This document shows, piece after piece, positions 15,926 through 24,427 of a DNA stretch of 35,149 nucleotides. This stretch comes from Chloroflexota bacterium (GTDB taxonomy: Bacteria > Chloroflexota > Anaerolineae > B4-G1): the NCBI GenBank assembly GCA_024232355.1, contig JAAEPW010000954.1, positions 1 to 35,149 on the forward strand. The letters run 5' to 3'. The first letter of the stretch is position 1. The number at the start of each line of letters is the position of its first letter. The notes below the pieces were generated by a model, which searched no databases, had not been told where the DNA came from, and saw nothing but the letters and a program-made list of their open reading frames with translations. The position numbers and the translations under genes were made by a program.

Positions 15926-17878
15926 ATGAAACGTCATCTCGCTTTCCTGGCTTGTATACTGGCAACCTTGTTCACCGGTTGGACACTCTGTCGCGCTCAA
16001 GAACGGGGACCGCTGGTCAACATCCTGGGTAAAGCAGAGACGACTCCGCCCAATGCCCACGTCTACGTCTCGGTGGTTGATCCCAATACCGGACGTGCGA
16101 TTGATGATCTGAGTGACGCCAACTTTGCCGTCCAAGTCTCCGAACAGGACGTAGATGTCACGGCGACCCTGGAAACCAACGGAGTCGCCGTGGTGATCGT
16201 GATTGACCGGGGAGGAATCGCCCGGCACGGAGATCAGCGCATCGGCCCGGCAGTCGAGTTGGGAGATCGTCTTTTGCGCATACTCCATGTAAATGGAACC
16301 CCCAATGCCGACCTGGTGGCCCTCATCGGCATCCGAGGCCGGGAAGAAGGCGGTCTTGTTCCTCTGGTGAATTTTACGGATTATGATCCTAATGCTGTGC
16401 GCAACGAGTTTGACAAAATACGCACTGAAGCTGTGGAAGAAGTGACTCCTCTGTACGACGGGATAGACCGGGCCATCGAGTGGATCACCGAGAACAGGAA
16501 TCCCCAGGTTCGAGAGAAACTCGCGCGCCGGCGTCCTATCATTGTTGTACTTTCTGATGGTATTGACAACCAGTTCAGCAGTGAATCACACGAGACGATT
16601 ATTATCAACAAATGTCTCCAGAACGACATCCTGTTATATGCCGTCCGAATGGAAGCGCGAGGTCACAGTACGGATGCGGACAATCTAGAGGCATTGGCTT
16701 TGCAAACGAACGGCATCTATGTCACCCACAATATAGACACTCACAATCAGGTACTGGGCTTATTTGGGGATATTGTTACCCAACGCCACTCTTACCGTGT
16801 CACATTTCCGTTGTACAGACCACAGGGTGATTATCAGGCGAACATCCAGGTCCTGAATACCTTGGTGGGCGATGGCTCGGATGAAACGACCGTTGCCTCG
16901 CAGTTACAGGTGCCAGAGATTGAATTGACGGCACCGTCGAACGGCGAGCGTTACACGGTACCGTATTCCAAAACGCTGGGGGGATTTTTCTCGGTCCCCG
17001 TTGTTCTGCATACGCAAGTGACGCCAACAGACGGAGCCGCGCGAGACCCCGAAAAAGTACACTACTTTGCCAACGGTGTGCTCATCGGAGCCAGCACCAC
17101 GCCACCCGATTTCGAGTTTGTCTGGGACGTGAGCACTGTTGTGACGGCGACCGAACAAATACAGACGCAAGAATTTACCCTGATTGCGGAAGCCGATGAC
17201 GTATACCTGGACGGAAAGATGATGAGCCAGCCGACCAACGTTCACGTGACCTGGGAGGCAAAAGAGGTTCCCGTCGTAGAAGCAACGGTTGAACAAGTCA
17301 AACAGAATTGGTGGATGATCGGACTCTTGATTGGACTATTGGTCGGGCTGGTGCTTTTGTTCATCCTCCTCATCCGAACACGCGGCGAAATGGCTCGCAA
17401 GATAGCCGCGCGCACCACCGGTGTGCTCAGAGGAGTCACCAAACGCCTGGGCAGTACCCCGGCCCGTGCACCGGGCAAGTTGGTCGTCGTTCAAGGGGCC
17501 AATTTAGGTAAAGAGTTTCGCCTGGCGGCCAACGTGGTCAAGATCGGGCGCGATCCCCAGTTCTGTGACTTTGCGCTGTACGATGATTTTAGCTCCAACC
17601 CACATTTTTCGGTCCAACTGGAACAGACCCAATTTTACATTACCGATGAGGGAAGCACCAACGGCACGCAGATCAACGGAATGCCAATTCCCCCTCACCA
17701 GCGGATACTGCTCCAGCCAGACACGATCATCGAAGTGGGGCAAACGCGGCTTCAATTCAAGCGATTGGGCGGTACAACGCGCCACCTCGGTGGACGGTCC
17801 GAGGAGAGCCCTGTCTCTGACAAACCAGCAGATGACCCGCACAAGACGCAACCAGGGTTGTCATTTGAGGCGGTATAG
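15926..17878 (+). CDS. vWA-like exported domain + TM + cytoplasmic FHA
   Basis: 650 aa. A signal peptide (about 1-24) leads to an exported von Willebrand A-like domain (about 40-300) and an Ig-like region (about 310-450). One membrane segment (about 461-485, followed by RTRGEMARK) leads to a cytoplasmic FHA domain (about 518-605; GRDPQ and STNGTQINGM). The MIDAS start is degenerate: VIDRGGIA instead of DxSxS, although the later 'VVLSDGID' is kept. This layout is a transmembrane adaptor that senses outside and binds phospho-Thr inside. The FHA core reads NPHFS where SRxH is usual. The start at 15926 has GGAGG at 15916-15920; an earlier in-frame start overlaps the previous gene. Confidence 0.82.
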   Translation: MKRHLAFLACILATLFTGWTLCRAQERGPLVNILGKAETTPPNAHVYVSVVDPNTGRAIDDLSDANFAVQVSEQDVDVTATLETNGVAVVIVIDRGGIARHGDQRIGPAVELGDRLLRILHVNGTPNADLVALIGIRGREEGGLVPLVNFTDYDPNAVRNEFDKIRTEAVEEVTPLYDGIDRAIEWITENRNPQVREKLARRRPIIVVLSDGIDNQFSSESHETIIINKCLQNDILLYAVRMEARGHSTDADNLEALALQTNGIYVTHNIDTHNQVLGLFGDIVTQRHSYRVTFPLYRPQGDYQANIQVLNTLVGDGSDETTVASQLQVPEIELTAPSNGERYTVPYSKTLGGFFSVPVVLHTQVTPTDGAARDPEKVHYFANGVLIGASTTPPDFEFVWDVSTVVTATEQIQTQEFTLIAEADDVYLDGKMMSQPTNVHVTWEAKEVPVVEATVEQVKQNWWMIGLLIGLLVGLVLLFILLIRTRGEMARKIAARTTGVLRGVTKRLGSTPARAPGKLVVVQGANLGKEFRLAANVVKIGRDPQFCDFALYDDFSSNPHFSVQLEQTQFYITDEGSTNGTQINGMPIPPHQRILLQPDTIIEVGQTRLQFKRLGGTTRHLGGRSEESPVSDKPADDPHKTQPGLSFEAV

Positions 17879-17939
17879 GGGCCTGCACAGTCACAACCGG
17901 ATTAGGAACATCAGGACGGGCAGAATCAATCAGTATTAT

Positions 17940-17957
17940 TCAGTCATTACTGACTGA
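17940..17957 (+). other. Hairpin before kinase gene
   Basis: A perfect 6-bp stem (tcagtc / gactga, loop attact) lies 20 bp before the TTG start of the kinase, in the longest spacer (98 bp) of this part of the operon. It is possibly an RNA processing or operator site. Confidence 0.3.
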
Positions 17958-17976
17958 TGCACGAGGCAAACAGAAA

Positions 17977-19227
17977 TTGAAATCGGAACTGGATCATATC
18001 CAAATTGGCAGCATCATTGGCCCCTACCGCATCGTGCGCGGATTCAGGGGACGTGGTGGTATGGCGCGCGTTTTCGAGGTAGAGGTGCGCAAAAAATACC
18101 GCCAGCCCGACCTTCCCCGCCGCCTGGCGCTCAAAGTCGCTATGGAAGAATTTCAAGATGCCTTGGTTGCCGAGTCCGATTTTCTTCGCCGTTTTGATCA
18201 TCCAAACGTAGTGCGCATTTTTCCTTTGGCTGGCTATCATCGTCCGGTCTACGCAGCCCGCGAGCGATTCCCATTTGGTTGGGGATGGTACTATACGATG
18301 GAATTATTGAGCGGAAAACCGCTCGAACATCACTTGACCAGCACCACTTCTAGCCTGTTTCGCTCACGACATCGAAAAGGACGCCGTCTAAGCATATTAA
18401 AGGTATTGGGTATCGCTTGTCAGCTCGGCGCCGCGTTGGCGCATATCCACGAACGACATGTGATCAACCTGGATCTCAAGCCCGGTAACGTGTTGATCCG
18501 GCAGCGGCGCTTGAACTTTGTGCGAGGCAGCATACCCCAAGTGGTGTTGTGTGACTTTGGAATTTCTAGGGATTTGCGTTATCCGCGTGCTGGATTGCTG
18601 GGTGTGGCAACACCAGAATACATTTCGCCCGAACAGACATCAGAACTCGGGCGGCGGCACCAGCGACTGGACGCCCGCTCTGATATTTTTTCTCTGGGTA
18701 TCGTGTTGTACGAGATGCTTACCGGTGTCTTGCCTTTTGAAAAAATTGTGCGAGTGGCCGACCCGACCTATATCCCGACGCCCCCCAGACAAATTCGCCG
18801 CTCCATTCCGCCGGTACTGGAGCAAATTGTAGTCAAGGCTCTGGCCAAGAATCCGGCGCATCGCTTTCAGACCGCCACAGAGATGCAGGCCGCTCTCAAC
18901 CAAGTGTCAAAACCGCTTGATTGGGAAGCGGCTGCGCGATGTGCGTTCGCTGGCGTTGCACTGATTGCTTGTATTACTGCTGGGGTGTGGCGGGTTAACA
19001 ACTCTATACCCCCTTTTACTTCTCCTACTTCAACGCCAACGCCTACCGTCAAGATCAGCACGCGTATGCCCACACACACGCCTACATCCACCACCTTGGC
19101 AACCACACCGGCTCCTACCGCCACGCCGACTGTTACCAAATATGCTACATCTACGCCCGCGCCAACGTTCACGCCGACGAATACCCGGCGGCCTGTCACA
19201 TCCACTCCAACCCCAGGAGGCAATTGA
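17977..19227 (+). CDS. Transmembrane Ser/Thr protein kinase with T/P-rich tail
   Basis: 416 aa. The kinase domain (about 14-300) has a Gly-rich loop (GRGGMARVF), the catalytic Lys in [19 protein letters not shown] and '[15 protein letters not shown]'. The catalytic loop reads NLDLKPGNV, so the usual His-Arg before the catalytic Asp are Asn-Leu and the kinase is non-RD. A membrane segment (about 317-338) is followed by about 75 exported Thr/Pro-rich residues with no folded domain after them. No ATG fits; TTG at 17977 with cgagg 10 bp upstream is my choice, although the frame stays open farther upstream. The next gene starts 2 bp after the stop, so kinase and phosphatase are tightly coupled. 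Confidence 0.85.
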   Translation: MKSELDHIQIGSIIGPYRIVRGFRGRGGMARVFEVEVRKKYRQPDLPRRLALKVAMEEFQDALVAESDFLRRFDHPNVVRIFPLAGYHRPVYAARERFPFGWGWYYTMELLSGKPLEHHLTSTTSSLFRSRHRKGRRLSILKVLGIACQLGAALAHIHERHVINLDLKPGNVLIRQRRLNFVRGSIPQVVLCDFGISRDLRYPRAGLLGVATPEYISPEQTSELGRRHQRLDARSDIFSLGIVLYEMLTGVLPFEKIVRVADPTYIPTPPRQIRRSIPPVLEQIVVKALAKNPAHRFQTATEMQAALNQVSKPLDWEAAARCAFAGVALIACITAGVWRVNNSIPPFTSPTSTPTPTVKISTRMPTHTPTSTTLATTPAPTATPTVTKYATSTPAPTFTPTNTRRPVTSTPTPGGN

Positions 19228-19228
19228 T

Positions 19229-20662
19229 ATGGACGCCGCTCATTTGCCACAGAACTCCCAACCTACTTTTCAACCGGCTGCCATGTCGCTAGCAGTGTGG
19301 GGGGCGACGGACAAAGGCCGAAAGCGTGAGGGTAACGAGGATACCATATTCCCACACTCGGGATCAGACACCTCCTACTTTCAACCCGGTTCGCAGCACT
19401 TGGCCCAGAGAGGCCAACTGCTCATCGTTGCCGATGGTGTGGGGGGAGCAAAGGGAGGGCGTGAGGCCAGTCAATGGGTCACTCGCGTCGCCGTAGAGCG
19501 ATATTACGACATGACCGGGCCTGACCTGGGAATGGGCTTGAGAACTGCCATCGAGGCTGCTAACAACTCGCTCTATCAATACAACCAAAGTACCGGCACC
19601 GGCGAGGCTGGTTGCACGACGGTAGCTGCCGTCATCTATGGAGATACGCTCTACGTTGCTAACGTTGGTGACAGTCGTGCCTATCTGTTGCGAGATGGAC
19701 AACTCACCCAACTGACTCGGGACCACACGTTGGCCCAGCAAAAAGCGGATGTGGGCATCATTCCGCAGGACCAAGTCGAAACAGACCCTGGTCATCACAT
19801 GCTGACCCGTTCTATGGGAGCTATACAGAACGTACAGGTGGACCTCTTTCCCCCCCTACAATTGGCTCCCGGCGATATTGTGCTCTTGTGCTCTGACGGC
19901 CTCACCGATATGCTAAAAAATGCAGAGATTGCCCGGTTGATCGGCAATAACCTGCCCAAACGTGCTGCTCAGCGGCTGATCGCGGCTGCGAATCAAAGTG
20001 GTGGTGTAGATAACATTTCCACTGTTATCGCACAGGTGGGACGCAAGCCGTCATCGGCTGGCAGTGGACTGATTGGTACCATTCAGGGTATATTCCCAGG
20101 TCAAAAGACCGTTCTGTTGACTGGAGCAGTGTTGATAATTACGGCGGTGTGTGTAATGGCAAGCTTGGGCCTGTGGATCTATGATGGTCAGCAGGCTACC
20201 TCAACTCCCAAATCTACCAGTGCGGCGACGTTAACCCCAACAGCAACATTGACCTTGGCAGCCACCGCCACAATGCAAGCAACAGAAACACCATTGCCCA
20301 ACCAAGCGACCTCTACGCCAGCGCCAACGGCTACACCGACGCCGACAAATACGCCAATTCCTGATACTGATCGCGATGGCATTCCTGATCCAAACGATGA
20401 ATGTCCGAGCGAATTCGGACAGCCCGAGTTCAGTGGCTGCCCCGATAGCGATGGCGACGGCATACGCGACCTGGACGATCAATGTCCCAACGAATTTGGT
20501 CCACCTTTGTTCAACGGATGCCCGGATCGTGATGGCGACGGCATCCCCGATTACCAAGACGCTTGCCCTGACCGAGTTGGGCCGGCGGACAATGGAGGAT
20601 GTCCAAGACCACAGGAACCAAAACCAGAACCAGAGCCAACCGAAACACCGCCACCACGTTGA
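19229..20662 (+). CDS. Transmembrane PP2C phosphatase with TSP type 3 repeats
   Basis: 477 aa. A complete PP2C domain (about 22-265) has [33 protein letters not shown] and GGVDNIS. After it come a membrane segment (about 294-318), a Thr/Pro-rich stalk (about 320-377) and three thrombospondin type 3-like repeats (about 378-460; DRDGIPD, DGDGIRD, DGDGIPD, each with Cys pairs) that should bind Ca2+ outside. It is the likely antagonist of the kinase encoded immediately upstream. The exported calcium module suggests the phosphatase responds to the envelope state. AGGAGG at 19215-19220 sets the start. Confidence 0.9.
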   Translation: MDAAHLPQNSQPTFQPAAMSLAVWGATDKGRKREGNEDTIFPHSGSDTSYFQPGSQHLAQRGQLLIVADGVGGAKGGREASQWVTRVAVERYYDMTGPDLGMGLRTAIEAANNSLYQYNQSTGTGEAGCTTVAAVIYGDTLYVANVGDSRAYLLRDGQLTQLTRDHTLAQQKADVGIIPQDQVETDPGHHMLTRSMGAIQNVQVDLFPPLQLAPGDIVLLCSDGLTDMLKNAEIARLIGNNLPKRAAQRLIAAANQSGGVDNISTVIAQVGRKPSSAGSGLIGTIQGIFPGQKTVLLTGAVLIITAVCVMASLGLWIYDGQQATSTPKSTSAATLTPTATLTLAATATMQATETPLPNQATSTPAPTATPTPTNTPIPDTDRDGIPDPNDECPSEFGQPEFSGCPDSDGDGIRDLDDQCPNEFGPPLFNGCPDRDGDGIPDYQDACPDRVGPADNGGCPRPQEPKPEPEPTETPPPR

Positions 20663-20688
20663 GTAACCATTATTTTTTGGACTATTAT
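20659..20688 (+). promoter_or_regulatory. Possible internal promoter
   Basis: TTGAGT (20659-20664), an 18-bp spacer and TATTAT (20683-20688) overlap the end of the PP2C gene. It could drive the two secreted-protein genes separately, but the start point would fall at or inside the ribosome binding site, so support is weak. Confidence 0.3.
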
Positions 20689-20708
20689 ACATCTCGGGAG
20701 ATGTGATA

Positions 20709-22049
20709 ATGAAAAAAGGAACCCTATCCATTGTTATAACCATAATAGCGAGTGTTCTCTTGCTAACCTCTTTATTCCTATTCCTGGGCGGTATGCGCGC
20801 CCAGGCAGCACCACCATCAGAGCCTCATGCTGGTCAGTCCGGTGTCGCGTTCTGGCAACAGGAAACGTACACACCAGCGGTGACCATCACGCTGCCCGCT
20901 GCCAATGCGATCTTGACCACCACACACCTACCAGCATATCCGGTACAAATTGGGTACAATTGTGGTACCCTGTGCATCGGCTCGGCGATGCTGGATGCAG
21001 TTTCGGTGACCGTGGACGGCGGCGCGACGTATCACGAGGCTACCTTTGTGAGCGGTACGTTGGGACTGTTATATATCTATGACTGGCCTCTTTCTACAAA
21101 AGATTATGTGTCTCACACACTTGTGGCTCGGGGCCGCAACCTTTGGGGTAACATCGGTGCATCCGATCTGGTAACCGTTTACGTAGACACTGTTCCACCT
21201 CAGATAGTAATCACGGCTCCCATGTACACAGAAGAGACGAGTTTTGTCGTCTCCTGGTCGGCGACTGATGGATCGGGTATCGTCGAATATGACCTTCAAT
21301 ACCGGCGGGATGACCACACATTGTGGACGGACTGGATTACCAACAGCGACGTGATTAGCCGGGTATTCACGACGACCGCCCAAACAGTGGCAGAAGGGCA
21401 CACGTACGTCTTTCGAATGCTGGCTCGAGATATAGGCAACAATCAATCAGTGGCGATGCGCTCAGTGCGAGTGGGAGATTACTATATCTTTTTGCCCCTC
21501 ATCCTACGAAACCCTATCATTGAAAACGGTGACTTTGAAAGCGGCGATTTTACCAGTTGGCAGCACGGAGGTGAGTTGGATCAATCTGTAGCGTCTGACC
21601 AACCGTACGGGGGTACATATTCTGCTCTGTTGGGTAACCCCTCATATCTCAACGGCGCTGTACCTGAGGGCAGCGCCTGGATTACCCAGACTATCAAGGT
21701 ACCAAGCAACGGTACGCCCGTTCTTAGTTTTTGGTATCGCATCTTTAGCTATGATGTGATCACGAGTACCAACCACGGATGCTGCTATGACTATCTGGAC
21801 GTAGTGTTGGAGGATACATCAGGTGAGATGTTGGAAAATTTGCTACGAGATGGTTATACTGGCCCCTGGGAGAGCAACATCTTGCGGGACTTGGGTTGGC
21901 GTAATTTTACTTTTGACCTCAGTGCCTATCGTGGACAGACCATTCGTATTCGCTTTGCCAACTTTAACACTGGCGGCCCCACGAACGATCCGACATATAA
22001 CACCTATACCTACTTGGACGACATTGCGATCGAGCGAGAGACAAACTAA
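20709..22049 (+). CDS. Secreted Ig-like / carbohydrate-binding-like protein
   Basis: 446 aa. The signal peptide runs about 1-33 (ends RAQAA). Two Ig/FN3-like domains follow (about 55-155 and 160-255, the second with 'DLQYRRDDHTLWTDW'), then a 'YYIFLPLILRN' connector (about 258-268) and a C-terminal beta-sandwich that begins ENGDFESGDFTSW and ends in 'YLDDIAIE', as in MAM/CBM-like domains. No catalytic motif is seen. An adhesive or ligand-binding surface role is inferred. The ATG at 20709 is preferred over GTG 20703 because GGGAG lies at 20696-20700. It is the first of two exported proteins placed between signalling genes. Confidence 0.75.
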   Translation: MKKGTLSIVITIIASVLLLTSLFLFLGGMRAQAAPPSEPHAGQSGVAFWQQETYTPAVTITLPAANAILTTTHLPAYPVQIGYNCGTLCIGSAMLDAVSVTVDGGATYHEATFVSGTLGLLYIYDWPLSTKDYVSHTLVARGRNLWGNIGASDLVTVYVDTVPPQIVITAPMYTEETSFVVSWSATDGSGIVEYDLQYRRDDHTLWTDWITNSDVISRVFTTTAQTVAEGHTYVFRMLARDIGNNQSVAMRSVRVGDYYIFLPLILRNPIIENGDFESGDFTSWQHGGELDQSVASDQPYGGTYSALLGNPSYLNGAVPEGSAWITQTIKVPSNGTPVLSFWYRIFSYDVITSTNHGCCYDYLDVVLEDTSGEMLENLLRDGYTGPWESNILRDLGWRNFTFDLSAYRGQTIRIRFANFNTGGPTNDPTYNTYTYLDDIAIERETN

Positions 22050-22126
22050 TCATCCACAATATGGATAACAACCAGAACCAGCGACTTTGTGAGTCAGATC
22101 CAAACATATTGAAAAGGAGAAGTACG

Positions 22127-23482
22127 ATGATAGAGTCAAAACCTACTAGTGTTGTAAACGTTCCCACATACGCCAAGATCGGATTGATTGTCTTGATCAC
22201 GGTGGTTCCCCTGCTGCTAACGCTGAGCATCGTGATCGCGCAATCACCTATTTTCAATTCTTCAACCAAAACCGGCCCACAATATGCCAGGTACAATGAT
22301 ACCATTACCTATACCATTGTAGCCATAAACACCGGAAGCCCAGTGCAGAACGTGACTCTCACAGATGTGCTGCCTAGTGGAGTCGAGTTCGTACCGGGCA
22401 GTTGCACCTATAACGAAGGCGCCTGGTCCTGGCCCTGCGATGATGACCCGCCCAATCCTATGTGGGATCCAAAGAATTTTGCCCCTGGTACCCGCATAAC
22501 GACCACGTTCAGAGCCTTGGTAACTGCATCAACCGCAGGTACGGCATACATACCGTTGATCAACTATGCCTACATTGACTGGGGCAGCGGGGTGCAACCG
22601 GTAACCGCGACCACCATGATATTATCTGCTATTCCTGAATTCGACCTTTTCTACGAACCCAGTCCGCCGAACGCTGACACGGGTGAGGCAATCACCTATA
22701 CCATCGTTGCAGTGAATAATGGTGATTCGGTGTCGAACGTTGTTCTCTCAGACACGCTGCCCAATGGCGTTTCATTCGTTCCTGGCAGTTGCTCATATGT
22801 TGTAGCCACGCCGGGCACTCTGAATTTTTCACGATCTTGCTACGACCAGCCCCTGACTCCTGGACAAGATCGGCTGGTATGGCAGGAAGATATGGCTCAC
22901 GGTGTCCGCATCACGACTACCTTTGTTGTCTCGGTAATCGTACGCGAAGGCAGTGCGCGATGGCCGTTACAAAATTGCGCCCACCTCGGCTGGGGCATTA
23001 TCCAAGAAGAACTCTGTTCTACCTCACTGGCAAACCCGACAGTCTACATCTATTTGCCAATGTTAATGCGTAACTATAGCCGCGATAATTATGAACCCAA
23101 CGACACACCTGAGCAAGCCTATGGTCCCTTGGTGTCAGGTAGAGTCTACCAGGCATACATCTGGGATGCAATGGACCAAGACGACTATTATTATATCACT
23201 CCTGTATCCAGCACCTTGACCGTAGATGCTCAAGTTCAATTGACCAATATCCCGGTCGATCGCGATTATGACCTGTACATCTATTACTATGACCCGAGTG
23301 CTTGCGCACCCTATAACGGATACTGTGAAGTCGCTAACTCTGTCGAGCCTGGCAATACGGACGAAAGCGTGACGTTTACTCCTACGGGAGGACGGCGATA
23401 CTATATCCGAGTTTTTTCTGACATTATGAGTGGTGGGTACGACGACGAGCAGTCATATCACTTGATAGCTACCTATCAGTAG
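22127..23482 (+). CDS. Secreted protein with two DUF11 and a PPC domain
   Basis: 451 aa. After a signal peptide (about 1-38) come two DUF11 repeats (about 50-165 and 175-300), each with the 'ITYTIVAxN' start and 'TLPNGVSFVPGSC' strand. A 'VYIYLPMLMRNY' connector follows, then a C-terminal pre-peptidase (PPC) beta-sandwich beginning NYEPNDTPEQA. All are surface-exposed modules; no enzyme domain is present. AAGGAG precedes the ATG at 22127. Its frame is open for 66 bases upstream, but without a ribosome binding site. Confidence 0.8.
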   Translation: MIESKPTSVVNVPTYAKIGLIVLITVVPLLLTLSIVIAQSPIFNSSTKTGPQYARYNDTITYTIVAINTGSPVQNVTLTDVLPSGVEFVPGSCTYNEGAWSWPCDDDPPNPMWDPKNFAPGTRITTTFRALVTASTAGTAYIPLINYAYIDWGSGVQPVTATTMILSAIPEFDLFYEPSPPNADTGEAITYTIVAVNNGDSVSNVVLSDTLPNGVSFVPGSCSYVVATPGTLNFSRSCYDQPLTPGQDRLVWQEDMAHGVRITTTFVVSVIVREGSARWPLQNCAHLGWGIIQEELCSTSLANPTVYIYLPMLMRNYSRDNYEPNDTPEQAYGPLVSGRVYQAYIWDAMDQDDYYYITPVSSTLTVDAQVQLTNIPVDRDYDLYIYYYDPSACAPYNGYCEVANSVEPGNTDESVTFTPTGGRRYYIRVFSDIMSGGYDDEQSYHLIATYQ

Positions 23483-23537
23483 AGCCAATATAGATTGCAA
23501 GAAAGCGCTGGCCAATCTACCAAGAAGGAGAGCGTCT

Positions 23538-24407
23538 ATGCCTGTATGCACGAACTGTGGTTCGCAACAACCCGACGGAGCCGCTTTTTGCGACGAGTGT
23601 GGAGCAAAACTGGAAAAAACGATCATGCCGCCTGTCGTCGCTATACCGCAACACACTCCAACTGCTGTTAACACGGCTTGTTCTGTCTGTGGTACATCGG
23701 TGATACCCGGTGAAGCTTTTTGCGATAATTGTGGTGCAGCTTTAGAGTATGATGCTGTGCCTATCCCACAAGCGCAGCCTGCTGGCCCTGACCCATCTAT
23801 TGCGCCCACAGTTCTTGCCTCGGCGCAAGCTGATGTACAGACTTGTACGGATTGCGGCGCCCAACTAGATTCGGGCAGTAACTTTTGTGACATGTGCGGC
23901 GCGCCAGCGAACACCACGACACCCGCACCTATACCAGAACCGTCGTCTGTACCTCCTGGCATCCCACCGACACAACCTGCGCCGGTGGCATCATCTCCTA
24001 CTCCTGTTCCTCCAGCCTCAACTCCACAAGAACAATATCCAGCGACGGCCTCACCTCCGGTTTATTCACCTGAAGCCACCATCCGGGGCCACATGGTCGC
24101 GCAGCGCACCAACGTCGCCATACCTTTCCCGCCCGGTAGGACCGAGATCATTATCGGGCGGGAGGATCCGGTCAGCAACGTCTTTCCCGAAATTGACTTG
24201 ACCGACCACGGTGGAGACGAGGGCGGCGTCTCTCGCCGACATGCCCGCATCTTTGTCCAAGGTGATCAGATATTTGTCGAGGACTTGAATAGCACCAACT
24301 ATACCCACGTCAACCAACAGCGGCTTACGCCAGGACATCCGCACCCACTCAATGACGGAGATGAATTGCGATTTGGGCGGGTGAAACTAGATTTTTATTT
24401 CGGGTAA
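23538..24407 (+). CDS. Triple zinc-ribbon FHA protein
   Basis: 289 aa. Three zinc ribbons (Cys4/7/18/21, Cys48/51/62/65 and Cys103/106/117/120) are joined by Pro-rich linkers. A Pro/Thr-rich spacer (about 125-180) and one FHA domain (about 190-285) follow, with GRED, SRRHARI and LNSTNYTHVN. The usual Gly of the SxNG loop is replaced by Tyr-Thr, which could alter phosphopeptide choice. No signal peptide, so cytoplasmic. AAGGAGAG precedes the ATG. Its ribbons resemble those on the pseudokinase/phosphatase and the ABC exporter, suggesting these proteins share an assembly surface. Confidence 0.85.
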   Translation: MPVCTNCGSQQPDGAAFCDECGAKLEKTIMPPVVAIPQHTPTAVNTACSVCGTSVIPGEAFCDNCGAALEYDAVPIPQAQPAGPDPSIAPTVLASAQADVQTCTDCGAQLDSGSNFCDMCGAPANTTTPAPIPEPSSVPPGIPPTQPAPVASSPTPVPPASTPQEQYPATASPPVYSPEATIRGHMVAQRTNVAIPFPPGRTEIIIGREDPVSNVFPEIDLTDHGGDEGGVSRRHARIFVQGDQIFVEDLNSTNYTHVNQQRLTPGHPHPLNDGDELRFGRVKLDFYFG

Positions 24408-24427
24408 TGTGAACAAGGTAAATTGAT

